From: CAZDQL01 sp964507325
GTDB lineage: Bacteria > Planctomycetota > UBA1135 > GCA-002686595
Assembly (NCBI GenBank): GCA_964507325.1
Contig: CAZDQL010000108.1
Coordinates: forward strand, 1-21,276
Direction of reading: 5' to 3'
DNA: 21,276 nucleotides
Each line of letters opens with the position of its first letter. Positions within the stretch are counted from its first letter, which is position 1. This document shows, piece by piece, positions 7,625 through 15,341 of this stretch. The position numbers were made by a program, and so were the translations under genes. Under the pieces are notes generated by a model. It had not been told where the DNA came from. It did not search any database and worked only from the letters and a program-made list of their open reading frames with translations.

Positions 7625-8868
7625 GGGGTGTTACCTCTCGCAGTGGAAGCTTCGGGGATGGAGTGATCGCTCCGGTCGACGGTGAGGCGGCCGGAGAGTA
7701 CGGGGATGGCGACGCGCACCAGGATCGTGTAGAGCAGCAGCCCGAAGGCCCAGATGCCGAAGCAGATGGCCACTTCGTTCAGGGTGGGCGCGTACTCGAC
7801 GATCTCGCCCAGCGGAGAAGGCACGAAGGCGGGGATGATCAGCCCCATGCCCTTCTCGATCCAGATGCCGGAGATCAGGGCCAAGCAGGCCAGGTTCAGG
7901 AGCACCCTTCTGCGCAGCAAGGGACCGCTCAGGAGCACGATCAGGGCGAAGGCGTTCAACCCGATCGCGGTCCAGATCCAGGGCACCAGGGCATCGTGTC
8001 CGTGCAGACCGAAGAACAGGTAGCGCGCGGAAGCGACGTGGGCGGAGTCCGTGTAGAACTCGGTGAAGACCTCGCAAACCAACAGGAACATGCTGATCAG
8101 CAGGGCCACCGTGAGGATTCGACGCAGGGTGTCGATCGCGCGCCGCGGCACCTCGTAGCGGGTGCAAGCGTCGATCACCTGCAACGTCAGGATCAGGAAC
8201 GCCGGACCGGCCGAGAAGGCCGCGGACAGGGCGCGCGGCGCGATGATGGCCGAGTTCCAGAAGGGACGCCCCCCCAGGCCGACGTACAGGAAGGCCGTGA
8301 CGGTGAGGACGCAGATGGCCCACACGATCGTCACGAAGACGAAGGGTACGTAGAAGGCGCGGCTCGGCTGGCGTCCTCGATAGGCGCAGTAGATCAGGTA
8401 CCCGCAAATGTGCATGTTGAGCAGCAGGTACCCGTTCAGGATCACGACGTCCCAGGCCAGCATCGAGCCGGGGAAGTTCAGCCGGAACAGAAGGTGCAGG
8501 AAGCGGTCCGGTCGGCCGAGGTCCACCGTGACGAAGAGCAGGCACATCACGATCGCCGCCACGGCCAATAGCTGGCCGAAGATGACCAGGTCCTTGAGCT
8601 CGTGGTCGCGATAGATGAAGACCGGAATGACCAACATCACCGCGGCCGTCGCTATCCCCTCCAGGAAGGTGAAGTTGGCGATGTACAGGCCCCAGGTGAC
8701 GTGATCGGTCATGCCCGTGGTCACCAGGCCGCCGGCGAGCTGCCGGCACCAGGCGTTGAGGCCGATCAGCGCCACCACCGTCAGGCTCAGCATCCAGAGC
8801 TGGTAGCGACGGTCGCCGACGAAGCTGAGCCGGAAGCAGCGGTAGAGGAATCTCCCGTACTCCTTCAC
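7621..8868 (-). CDS. NrfD/DsrP-like quinone-interacting integral membrane subunit
   Basis: The 415-residue protein has about ten hydrophobic membrane segments. VDLGRPDRFLHLL (near 115-127) is the conserved NrfD-family region with acidic residues near the quinone site. The late segment EKGMGLIIPAFVPSPLGEIVEY is typical of the DsrP/HmcC/ActC branch. Such subunits exchange electrons with menaquinol or ubiquinol and pass them to a partner Fe-S subunit. It starts with GTG in a GTGA overlap with the Fe-S gene and its stop overlaps the HAO-like start, so the pair is almost certainly co-translated. No haem ligand set for a cytochrome b is needed in this family. It likely anchors the complex and links the quinone pool to the periplasmic cytochromes. 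Confidence 0.92.
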   Translation of the reverse strand: MKEYGRFLYRCFRLSFVGDRRYQLWMLSLTVVALIGLNAWCRQLAGGLVTTGMTDHVTWGLYIANFTFLEGIATAAVMLVIPVFIYRDHELKDLVIFGQLLAVAAIVMCLLFVTVDLGRPDRFLHLLFRLNFPGSMLAWDVVILNGYLLLNMHICGYLIYCAYRGRQPSRAFYVPFVFVTIVWAICVLTVTAFLYVGLGGRPFWNSAIIAPRALSAAFSAGPAFLILTLQVIDACTRYEVPRRAIDTLRRILTVALLISMFLLVCEVFTEFYTDSAHVASARYLFFGLHGHDALVPWIWTAIGLNAFALIVLLSGPLLRRRVLLNLACLALISGIWIEKGMGLIIPAFVPSPLGEIVEYAPTLNEVAICFGIWAFGLLLYTILVRVAIPVLSGRLTVDRSDHSIPEASTARGNTP

Positions 8869-9884
8869 CGGTCACCCCCCTCGTCTTGCACCCCGGAGTC
8901 CGCCGACGGGTAGCGCTCGTCGAAGTAGTAGAAGAAACGCGGGAGGGTCCCCACGTCCTCCTTGAGCACGAAGATGCGCTGGGTGCGCAGGATCTGGGCC
9001 ACCTCGCTCTCGGGGTCGAGCACGTTGCCGAACTTGCGCGCCCCGACGGGGCACACCTCGAGGCAGGCGGGCATGCGCCCCTCGCGCGTGCGGTGCAGGC
9101 AGTAGGTGCACTTCTCGACGACTCCCGTCGCCCGCGGCCGGTTGGAGAGCAGCGCCATCTCGGGGTTCAGGTCCTGGGCTTCGATCTCCGGCTTGGCGAA
9201 GTTGAAGCGCCGCGCCCAGTAGGGGCAGGCGACCTCGCAGTAGCGGCAGCCGATGCACCAGTCGTAGTCGACGACGGTGATGCCGTCGGGCTCGGTCCAG
9301 GTGGCCTCGACCGGGCACACCTTGGTGCAGGGCGCCTTGGCGCACTGGTGGCACTGCACCGGCATGTAGAAGTGCTCGGGGTCCGGCACCTGGGCGTGGT
9401 CGTAGTGGTGATCGCCCTGCTCCAGGTCGAGGGTGGCGCGCGGCATCTCGATCACGCGGATGTACTGGATCTCGGAGGAGCGACTCGCGTTGTTCTCGGC
9501 CACGCAGGCGTGCACGCAGCGCCGGCAGCCGATGCAGCGCGAGAGGTTCAGGGCGTAGACGAAGTCGACCCCGTCCAGGGGAGCCGGGTCGCTCACGCGG
9601 GCCTCGAAGCCCTGCCAGCGCTCGGCGATCTGCGCCTCTATGCGCCGGCAGAGAGCCGCGCGCTCCTCCGCGTCGAGCTCCAGGTAGTGCTGCCGCAGGA
9701 ACTCCTCGATCGAGGGCACGTCCTCCGGATCGAGGTCCTTCAGGGGCTTCAGAGCCGCTCCCAAGGCGGTGAGGCCCGCGACCCAGGAGGCGCCGGCTCG
9801 CAGGAAGCCGCGCCGGGATTGGGTCTCTGCGCCCTCGTCCGCAGGCCGTCCCTCACCGTCGACGTTCAGGTGCTCGCTACTCAC
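8865..9884 (-). CDS. Tat-exported ferredoxin-like subunit with four 4Fe-4S motifs (HybA/DsrO type)
   Basis: The 339-residue product begins at a GTG (9884) overlapping the tetraheme cytochrome stop by 8 nt. An SRRGFLRAG twin-arginine motif (RR at 24-25) and a hydrophobic stretch show export as a folded Fe-S protein. Sixteen cysteines form four cluster motifs: C117/120/123/127, C178/181/186/190, C210/213/216/220 and C259/262/274/278. This is the pattern of HybA, DsrO, HmcB and similar electron-transfer subunits that dock on NrfD-type membrane proteins. The upstream in-frame extension to 10223 lacks sense as protein and would bury the Tat signal, so it is excluded. It probably moves electrons between the NrfD subunit and the two c-type cytochromes. 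Confidence 0.93.
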   Translation of the reverse strand: MSSEHLNVDGEGRPADEGAETQSRRGFLRAGASWVAGLTALGAALKPLKDLDPEDVPSIEEFLRQHYLELDAEERAALCRRIEAQIAERWQGFEARVSDPAPLDGVDFVYALNLSRCIGCRRCVHACVAENNASRSSEIQYIRVIEMPRATLDLEQGDHHYDHAQVPDPEHFYMPVQCHQCAKAPCTKVCPVEATWTEPDGITVVDYDWCIGCRYCEVACPYWARRFNFAKPEIEAQDLNPEMALLSNRPRATGVVEKCTYCLHRTREGRMPACLEVCPVGARKFGNVLDPESEVAQILRTQRIFVLKEDVGTLPRFFYYFDERYPSADSGVQDEGGDR

Positions 9885-10557
9885 CGCGGGCCCCCTCTCC
9901 ACCGTCGCCGCGTGGTTCCTGCTTCTCGGCGGTACGCCAGGCACGCAGGGGGTTGACCAGCGCAGGCTCGGCAGCGTGTTCGGAGGAGTGGCTGGGATCT
10001 CCCATCCTCGAGGTCCTCGGTCCCGGCAGGGGGGCCATCGGTTCGAAGGCCGGGGCGTGGGGGTCGTGGCACTCGGTACAGGCGAGGCGCTGGGGCTCAC
10101 CGCGAGTCGCGTCCCAGTACCCGGAGGTGCGCCCGTGGGTGCCGCGCTGCCAGTCGCGGTAGGCGGGACCGTGGCATCCGGAGCAGAGGCGCAGGACCTC
10201 GTCGAATCCGATCTCCGTCCCACCGGGCAGGACGAGTCGGTTGCGATCCTCTTCGCAGTGGCAGTTCAGGCACGCGGCGTTCATGCCGTGGCCGCGGGGG
10301 ATCTCCTCGTGCTGCAAGATCTGCCCGGGTGGGGAGGGCGCGAGATCGGTGAAGAGGGCGTGGCAGTCGCTGCAGCGCTGATCCACCCCCCCTATGCGCG
10401 TCACCGGTTCGCCGCGGGGGGCCGGGCGGACGGGGGCCAGGCTGAGAGCGCCGGGGGGGATCTCGACCGGCGGCTCGATCGGGGGCTGCGCCCCGGCGGG
10501 CCCGAAGAGGAACCACCCCGCTAGGAGCAAGAAGAGGGCGGGGATGGCAACTCTCAC
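9877..10557 (-). CDS. Periplasmic tetraheme cytochrome c
   Basis: The 226-residue protein starts at GTG 10557, which gives a clean signal peptide (VRVAIPALFLLLAGWFLFGPAGAQ). Four CxxCH haem sites are at C62, C96, C125 and C160, with further His residues available as distal ligands. The last 45 residues are Pro/Arg/Glu-rich with no haem motif. It does not match NapC/NrfH: it has no retained N-terminal anchor with the first haem close behind, so it is more likely a soluble shuttle between the Fe-S/NrfD unit and the octaheme enzyme. It is the first gene of the operon. The GTG is embedded in a GTGA with the stop of the long dinB reading frame. A weak GAGGGT precedes it. The exact family is not recognised. 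Confidence 0.85.
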   Translation of the reverse strand: MRVAIPALFLLLAGWFLFGPAGAQPPIEPPVEIPPGALSLAPVRPAPRGEPVTRIGGVDQRCSDCHALFTDLAPSPPGQILQHEEIPRGHGMNAACLNCHCEEDRNRLVLPGGTEIGFDEVLRLCSGCHGPAYRDWQRGTHGRTSGYWDATRGEPQRLACTECHDPHAPAFEPMAPLPGPRTSRMGDPSHSSEHAAEPALVNPLRAWRTAEKQEPRGDGGEGARGE

Positions 10558-12062
10558 GTGGGGACCCTCACGGCAGGGAGAGGTTGGGTGCAGGGTTGGA
10601 GAGTGAGGGGGGGGGCGGTACGCGGACTGGACTCGCGATCGAGCTGGGCGACGCCACCGGTGGGCGCACCACTCCAACGCCCGCGAATGCAGGTAGCATC
10701 CCCACCTCTTCGCTGGGGGGCCATGGGCCATTGATCGGCCCCCAACTCCGCCCTACGGCCCACCTCGAATCCGGGGCGGTCTGGAGGTGGTTCGCCTGCG
10801 GAGTCGGGCTCCGTGGTCGAGGGCTTCTGGGAGCCGTCGGACCCGTCCCGGCCCCGCAGCCGCCTCCGCCCGAGCAGGGAGGCGGAGATGAGGGTGCCGC
10901 GGCCGTACTTGCGCCGCAGCTTGTCGAAGCTCGGCGCCGCCTTGGCCAGCCGCTCGTTCGACTCGAGCCACTTGCGCCGCTCGTCCCCCGGGGCGGCCCC
11001 GTTGAAGAGGGAGCCCTGCTGGGGCAGGCGCACGTCCTCCAGCTTGCTGACCTGCACCCCGAGCAGACGCAGGGGGGCGGGGTCGATCTTCTCCAGGAGC
11101 GCCTTGGCGGTGGTGTAGATCCGCGGCCCCAGGTTGGTGGGGAAGTCCAGGGTGGTGGTGCGGGTCACCGTGCGGAAGTCCGAGTAGCGCGCCTTGAGGG
11201 TGATCGTGCGGCCGCGCAGGCCCCGGTCGCGCAGGGTGAAGGCGACCTCTTCGCAGAAGGAGAGCAAGAGGGCGCGCAGCTCTTCGCGGTCGCTGATGTC
11301 CTCGGCGAAGGTGCGCTCCATGCCGTGGGACTTCTCCTCGCGACGCGGGGTGACGCGCCGGGGATCGATGCCGCTGGCCAGGTCGTGGATCCACAGGCCC
11401 GCGGCCCCGAAGCGCGAGCGCACCTCGTCGCGATCCAGATCGGCCAGGTCGGCCACGGTCTGGACGCCGAGCCGCTCAAGGCGCTTGGCGGTGCGCGGTC
11501 CCACGCCGAAGATCTTGCCCACCGGCAGGGGGTCGAGCACCGACCGCACCTCGTCCTGTTCGATCACCCGGAAACCGTCCGGCTTGTCGAGGTCGGAGGC
11601 GATCTTGGCCAGGAACTTGGTGGGCGCCACCCCCACCGAGGCCACGAGCCCGACCTCGCGCAGGATGTCCGCCTTGATGCGACGGCCGACCTCCACCGCG
11701 TCGCCGAAGAGGCGCTCGGTGCCCGAGACGTCGAGGAAGGCCTCATCCAGGGAGAGGGGCTCCACCAGGGGGGTGTAGCGCTGGAAGATGCCCATGATCT
11801 GCCGACTGGCGGCGGTGTAGCGCTCGAAGTCGGGGGGGAGCAGCACCAGGCTGGCGCACAGGCGCCGCGCCTGGGCGGTGGGCATGGCGGAGTGGACGCC
11901 GAACTCCCGCGCTTCGTAGCTGGCGGCCGAGATGACCCCGCGGCTGGAGGCGGGACCGCCCACGCAAACCGGCAGTCCCGCCAGGGCGGGATTGTCACGG
12001 ATCTCGATGGACGCGTAGAAGGCGTCCATGTCGACGTGCAGGATCGACGGCGTGGGGGGCAT
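10554..12062 (-). CDS. dinB: DNA polymerase IV (Y family), with unusual C-terminal extension
   Basis: This is a translesion polymerase that extends from damaged or mispaired ends. The ATG at 12062 gives the standard start, HVDMDAFYASIE. Catalytic acids are D11, D106 and E107 (SLDEAFLDVSG). The palm and fingers run to about 165, the thumb with helix-hairpin-helix GKIFGVGPRTAKRL to about 235, and the little finger to about 345. QQGSLF (348-353) fits a sliding-clamp-binding motif, and SFDKLRRKYGRGTLISASLL (378-397) is a common DinB tail. The frame then continues about 100 residues of Pro/Arg/Gly-rich, non-conserved sequence (about 404-502) to a TGA at 10554, overlapping the tetraheme cytochrome GTG. 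That extension may be untranslated leader lacking a stop because of GC content, or reflect a frameshift near the 9-G run around 10610. The core enzyme is certain; the true C-terminus is not. Confidence 0.93.
   Translation of the reverse strand: MPPTPSILHVDMDAFYASIEIRDNPALAGLPVCVGGPASSRGVISAASYEAREFGVHSAMPTAQARRLCASLVLLPPDFERYTAASRQIMGIFQRYTPLVEPLSLDEAFLDVSGTERLFGDAVEVGRRIKADILREVGLVASVGVAPTKFLAKIASDLDKPDGFRVIEQDEVRSVLDPLPVGKIFGVGPRTAKRLERLGVQTVADLADLDRDEVRSRFGAAGLWIHDLASGIDPRRVTPRREEKSHGMERTFAEDISDREELRALLLSFCEEVAFTLRDRGLRGRTITLKARYSDFRTVTRTTTLDFPTNLGPRIYTTAKALLEKIDPAPLRLLGVQVSKLEDVRLPQQGSLFNGAAPGDERRKWLESNERLAKAAPSFDKLRRKYGRGTLISASLLGRRRLRGRDGSDGSQKPSTTEPDSAGEPPPDRPGFEVGRRAELGADQWPMAPQRRGGDATCIRGRWSGAPTGGVAQLDRESSPRTAPPLTLQPCTQPLPAVRVPT
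10654..10663. promoter_or_regulatory. Small palindrome upstream of the cytochrome operon
   Basis: CCACCGGTGG is a perfect 10-bp palindrome about 95 bp upstream of the tetraheme cytochrome start, inside the doubtful dinB extension. It could be an operator half-site pair for the operon. In GC-rich DNA such palindromes also arise by chance, and no -35/-10 pair was found beside it. Confidence 0.2.
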
Positions 12063-12092
12063 GGGGCGGTCCGGGGGGAGGACCGGCGCAGG

Positions 12093-12125
12093 GATAGAGT
12101 GCCCCCGGACCTGGTGAACCGTCAA
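12093..12125 (-). promoter_or_regulatory. Weak candidate dinB promoter in the 87-bp divergent gap
   Basis: On the minus strand TTGACG (12125-12120) matches -35 at five of six positions. The best downstream A/T-containing element is TCTATC (12098-12093), but the spacer is 21 nt, longer than optimal. The gap between dinB and the divergent sulfatase-like gene must contain both promoters. No LexA-like box was recognised. Confidence 0.25.
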
Positions 12126-12149
12126 CCGGGGCGGGAGACTGGGGGCGTG

Positions 12150-14027
12150 ATGCGCATGCTGATGGCGATCGGGCTGCTCTGGATCGGGGGCTGCGGAGAT
12201 CCCGACCTTGGGACGATGAGGGTCGAATCGCGCCGCGGGAGCCTCCTGGTGCGCTGGGACGAGGTGGAGGTCGTCGCTTGCGACCCCGCGCGTCCTCCCC
12301 GGGTGGGCGCCCTGGCGCCGACGACGGAGGTGCAGGCTGACGCGGGGGCACTGCCCGCCGCGATCCTCGCGCCACCGTGTGGCATCGCCTGGCAGCTCGC
12401 CCCCGCGAGCGGAGGGAGGAGGCTCGAGCTGGCCCTGGGGCTCGGGGCGGAGGCGTACGCCGCCGGGGCGCCGGCGACTCGGGTGAGCTTCAGGGTCAGC
12501 TTCGGCGACGCCCTGGTGGCGGAGGAGGTGTGCGCCGCGGGTGCCGAGGTCCCGCCGGGGCTGCGCGGCTGGAGGCGGATCGGTCTGGACGTGTCGTCGG
12601 GAGGGCGGCTGGTGCTCGAGGTCGACTACGCGGACTCCGCGCGGCCGCCGTTGGAGGCGGGGTTCGGACTGTTGCGGCTGGTGGAGCCGCGCCTCGTGGC
12701 GCGCAGCCGCGTCCGCGCCGCTGCGCCGAACCTGGTGCTGGTGGTGGTCGACACCCTGCGTTGGGACGGACTCGGCTGCTACGGCGGCGACGAAGCGGTC
12801 ACTCCCGCGATCGACGAGCTGGCGCGCAGGGGAACCCTCTTCGAGACGGCGTACGCGCCGTCGTCGTGGACCTGGCCTTCGACCGCCTCGATCCTGACCG
12901 GTGCCAGCCCCGTGGCCCACGGTCTGCTCGACGCGCAGCACTGCTTCCTCGCCGACGACTACGTCACCCTGGCCGAGGCGCTGCAGCAGGAGGGGGTGAC
13001 GACCGCGGCCTTCTCCACCAATCCGATCGTCGCGCCGGGCAAGAACTTCGACCAGGGCTTCGAGAGCTGGTCGCAGCACGGTTGGGTGCCGGTGCGCAAG
13101 GTGCTGCCGGAGGTGATGACGTGGCTCGCGACGCGCGGGGAGCAGCGCTTCTTCCTGTACTTGCACCTGGGCGATCCACACACCCCCTACCAACCGAGCG
13201 CGGCGGCCAAGGCGCGCTTCCGGGCGCAGGGGCGCAGTGTCCCGTCGGCGACGCTCCTCTCCTGGGTCGAGAGTCGCGTCGAGGGGGGGTCCTTCCCGCG
13301 CGGCAAGCTGCAGGCGGAGGTGGAGGAGATGCAGCGTCTCTACCGGGCGGAGGTGCTCGAGGTGGACTTGGCGCTGGAGCGCATCGCCCAGTTCCTGGCC
13401 GAGTCGGGTCTCGCCGACCGGACGGTGGTGGCGCTCACCTCGGACCACGGGGAGGAGTTCCTCGAACACGACCAGCTGGGTCACGGCAACCAGCTCCACG
13501 ACGAATCCGTGCGCGTCCCCCTGCTGCTCGCCGGGCCCGGTGTGCCCGCGGGACGGAGGGTGCGGGCCCCGGTCGAGATCCAGGCGCTGGCGGCGACGCT
13601 CCTGGGCCTGGCGCGGGTCCCACTGCCCCAGGGGATGCCGGCCACCGATCTGCTCGACGGGGCGTGGGTCGAGGAAGCGGCTCAGGAGCCGTTCTTCTTC
13701 GTGGTGCGCAATGCGACCTGGCCGGAGAGGACGGAGCGCCGGGTGCTACCGGCGGACGACCTCTTCGCGGTGCAGCGGGGCTCGCTGCGCCTGCACTGGA
13801 GCCCGGAGGCGGGGGGGCGGCCGCGGGCGGCGCTCTTCGATCTGGAGGCGGATCCGGAGGCGAGGGTCGACCTGGCGGAGTCGCGGGTGGAGGAGGTGCG
13901 GGAGTTGGAGCGGTTGCTGGAGCGCTGGAGGGAGTCGGAGCTGGAGCGACGCCCGCGCTTGATCCCGGGGGGGGATGCGGCGGCGCGGGAGCTGGAGCAG
14001 ATGGGGTACGGGGGGGGTGGGGACTAG
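12150..14027 (+). CDS. Sulfatase-like lipoprotein with Thr at the nucleophile position
   Basis: The 625-residue product has a lipoprotein signal (MRMLMAIGLLWIGGC, Cys15), so it is probably membrane-anchored outside the cytoplasm. Residues 16-190 form an unassigned, probably beta-rich domain. From 193 on it is an alkaline phosphatase/sulfatase superfamily hydrolase: NLVLVVVDTLRWD (D201, D206), the nucleophile region SSWTWPSTASILTG, and the metal site SDHGEEF (D432, H433) with LGHG and RVPLLL. The classical sulfatase signature C/S-x-P-x-R is replaced by T241-W-P-S-T, so formylglycine formation is impossible. Thr nucleophiles are known in phosphoglycerol- and phosphoethanolamine-transferases, and this S-W-T-x-P-S type is common in sulfatase-like hydrolases of unknown substrate. 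It could act on a phospho- or sulfo-ester. The last few residues and stop run into G-rich, possibly error-prone sequence. Confidence 0.85.
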   Translation: MRMLMAIGLLWIGGCGDPDLGTMRVESRRGSLLVRWDEVEVVACDPARPPRVGALAPTTEVQADAGALPAAILAPPCGIAWQLAPASGGRRLELALGLGAEAYAAGAPATRVSFRVSFGDALVAEEVCAAGAEVPPGLRGWRRIGLDVSSGGRLVLEVDYADSARPPLEAGFGLLRLVEPRLVARSRVRAAAPNLVLVVVDTLRWDGLGCYGGDEAVTPAIDELARRGTLFETAYAPSSWTWPSTASILTGASPVAHGLLDAQHCFLADDYVTLAEALQQEGVTTAAFSTNPIVAPGKNFDQGFESWSQHGWVPVRKVLPEVMTWLATRGEQRFFLYLHLGDPHTPYQPSAAAKARFRAQGRSVPSATLLSWVESRVEGGSFPRGKLQAEVEEMQRLYRAEVLEVDLALERIAQFLAESGLADRTVVALTSDHGEEFLEHDQLGHGNQLHDESVRVPLLLAGPGVPAGRRVRAPVEIQALAATLLGLARVPLPQGMPATDLLDGAWVEEAAQEPFFFVVRNATWPERTERRVLPADDLFAVQRGSLRLHWSPEAGGRPRAALFDLEADPEARVDLAESRVEEVRELERLLERWRESELERRPRLIPGGDAAARELEQMGYGGGGD

Positions 14028-14054
14028 GGGATTGGGGGGCTTCCTCGCGGCGCG

Positions 14055-14126
<72 letters not shown>

Positions 14127-14136
14127 NNNNNNNNNN
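14127..14136. other. Assembly gap (10 N)
   Basis: Ten Ns mark a scaffold join whose true length is unknown. Everything upstream (polA to the sulfatase-like gene) and downstream (the lipid cluster) is linked only by scaffolding. The promoter region of the first downstream gene is partly lost. A -10-like TATCCT at 14150-14155 remains, ten bases before the KAS III ATG. Confidence 0.98.
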
Positions 14137-14165
14137 CCCCACCATCCCGTATCCTCTCCCCCCCC

Positions 14166-15200
14166 ATGCACTTCGAGGACGTCCGCATCGCCGCCTTCGG
14201 ATCCGCCCTGCCCGAGGAGAAGGTCTCCTCCGACGCCCTCGAGGAACGACTCGCTCCCCTCTACCAGCGCCTCAACCTGCACGTCGGGCGACTCGAGTTG
14301 ATGAGCGGCATCCGTGAGCGTCGCTTCTGGCCCCCCGGCACGCGGCCGAGCGCGGTCGCTGCGGCGGCGGGAGAAGACGCCCTGCGTCGCTCCGGAGTCG
14401 ATCGCAGCCGGATCGGGGCCCTGATCCACGCCTCGGTCTGCCGCGACTTCCTGGAGCCCGCCACCGCCTCGGTGGTCCACGCGCAACTGGGTCTCCCGGG
14501 CACCTGCCACGCCTTCGACCTCTCCAACGCCTGCCTAGGCTTCGCCAACGGGATGATGCTCGTGGGCAGCTTGCTCGAGCGGGGGGAGATCGAGGCGGGG
14601 CTCGTCGTCGCCGGGGAAGACGGTCGCCCGCTGGTCGAGGAGACGCTGCGCGCACTGACCGACGACCCGAGCGTCGGGCGCGACGAGCTGAAGCGCGCCT
14701 ACGCCTCCCTCACCATCGGTGCGGGGGCCGCGGCCTGCGTCCTGACGCGCGGTGAAGGCACCGGGGGACAGCGCCTGCTGGGCGGAACCGTCCGGGCGGC
14801 GACGCACCACCACGAGCTCTGCGCCGGCGATCAGCGCCCGGGGAACGCGGGCCCTCTGATGGAGACCGACTCGGAGGCGCTCCTGCACGCCGGGAACGAC
14901 CTGGCGCGGGAGACCTTCGCCGCCTTCCTGGACGAATTCGGCTGGTCGCGCCCCGACCTGGACCGCATCGTCACCCACCAGGTCGGCACCGCCCACAAAC
15001 GCCTGCTCTTCGAGACCCTCGAGCTCGACCACGGACGGGACTTCACCACCGTCGAATTCCTCGGCAACATCGGCTCGGTCAGCCTCCCGATCACCTTCGC
15101 CCTGGCCCTGGAGGAGGGCTTCATCGCCCCGGGGCACCGGGTCGCCATGCAGGGGATCGGCAGCGGGCTGCACTGCCTGATGCTGGCCGTGAAGTGGTAG
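14166..15200 (+). CDS. OleA-like 3-oxoacyl-ACP synthase III (thiolase superfamily)
   Basis: The 344-residue enzyme has the KAS III/OleA catalytic set: C123 in DLSNACLGFANGM, H271 in THQVGTAHK and N301 in FLGNIGSVSLPI. The text SVCRDFLEPATASVVHAQLGL with E97, the N-terminal LALIG-free start LAPLYQRLNLHVGRLE, and the C-terminal GIGSGLHCLML follow the OleA-like branch rather than housekeeping FabH, whose motifs are HQAN and GNTSAAS. OleA condenses two fatty acyl thioesters head to head; FabH starts chains from acetyl-CoA and malonyl-ACP. Either role is possible, and OleB, OleC and OleD are not in this window. No Shine-Dalgarno is seen before the ATG. It is followed by a terminator-like hairpin, so it may be a separate unit from the downstream operon. 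The branch call is from remembered motifs. Confidence 0.88.
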   Translation: MHFEDVRIAAFGSALPEEKVSSDALEERLAPLYQRLNLHVGRLELMSGIRERRFWPPGTRPSAVAAAAGEDALRRSGVDRSRIGALIHASVCRDFLEPATASVVHAQLGLPGTCHAFDLSNACLGFANGMMLVGSLLERGEIEAGLVVAGEDGRPLVEETLRALTDDPSVGRDELKRAYASLTIGAGAAACVLTRGEGTGGQRLLGGTVRAATHHHELCAGDQRPGNAGPLMETDSEALLHAGNDLARETFAAFLDEFGWSRPDLDRIVTHQVGTAHKRLLFETLELDHGRDFTTVEFLGNIGSVSLPITFALALEEGFIAPGHRVAMQGIGSGLHCLMLAVKW

Positions 15201-15207
15201 ACGAACC

Positions 15208-15226
15208 CGGCCGGGGGGCCGATTTT
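15208..15226 (+). terminator. Short hairpin with T run after the KAS III gene
   Basis: CGGCC (15208-15212) and GGCCG (15217-15221) form a 5-bp GC stem with a GGGG loop, followed by ATTTT (15222-15226). It starts 8 bases after the KAS III stop and is the only stem in the window with a T run, so a weak intrinsic terminator or attenuator is plausible. Confidence 0.45.
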
Positions 15227-15283
15227 CGAGAACCAGCCCTGGACGGGGGCAGACGTCGAGGGCAAGGTACCCGGCCTCGCGTC

Positions 15284-15313
15284 TTCACGGATTTCACGGA
15301 ATTCTGAAATCCG
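15284..15313. promoter_or_regulatory. Palindromic operator candidate upstream of the GbsR-type regulator
   Basis: CGGATTTCA (15288-15296) and TGAAATCCG (15305-15313) are perfect 9-bp inverted arms separated by 8 bp. They overlap a direct repeat of TTCACGGA (15284-15291 and 15293-15300). This A/T-rich island stands out in the GC-rich surroundings and ends 28 bp before the regulator's ATG. A 26-bp dyad fits a dimeric winged-helix regulator such as the adjacent GbsR/MarR protein, suggesting autoregulation of the operon. Binding is inferred. Confidence 0.55.
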
Positions 15314-15341
15314 CGAGACCACGCGCCGAACCACCCCCCCC

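Noticed and set aside
9885..10223. N-terminal extension of the Fe-S protein
   Set aside because: It overlaps the tetraheme cytochrome gene and would put over 110 residues before the Tat signal.
10620..10700. Possible tRNA remnant, because the translated tail reads GGVAQLDRE like tRNA-derived false ORFs
   Set aside because: No cloverleaf, anticodon stem or CCA-type 3' end could be formed on either strand.
10584..12149. Long + strand open frame leading into the sulfatase-like gene
   Set aside because: It is antisense to dinB and has no protein-like features. The lipoprotein signal at 12150 marks the true start.
12063..13499. Minus-strand extension upstream of the dinB ATG
   Set aside because: It is antisense to the sulfatase-like gene, and DinB homology begins exactly at the ATG at 12062.
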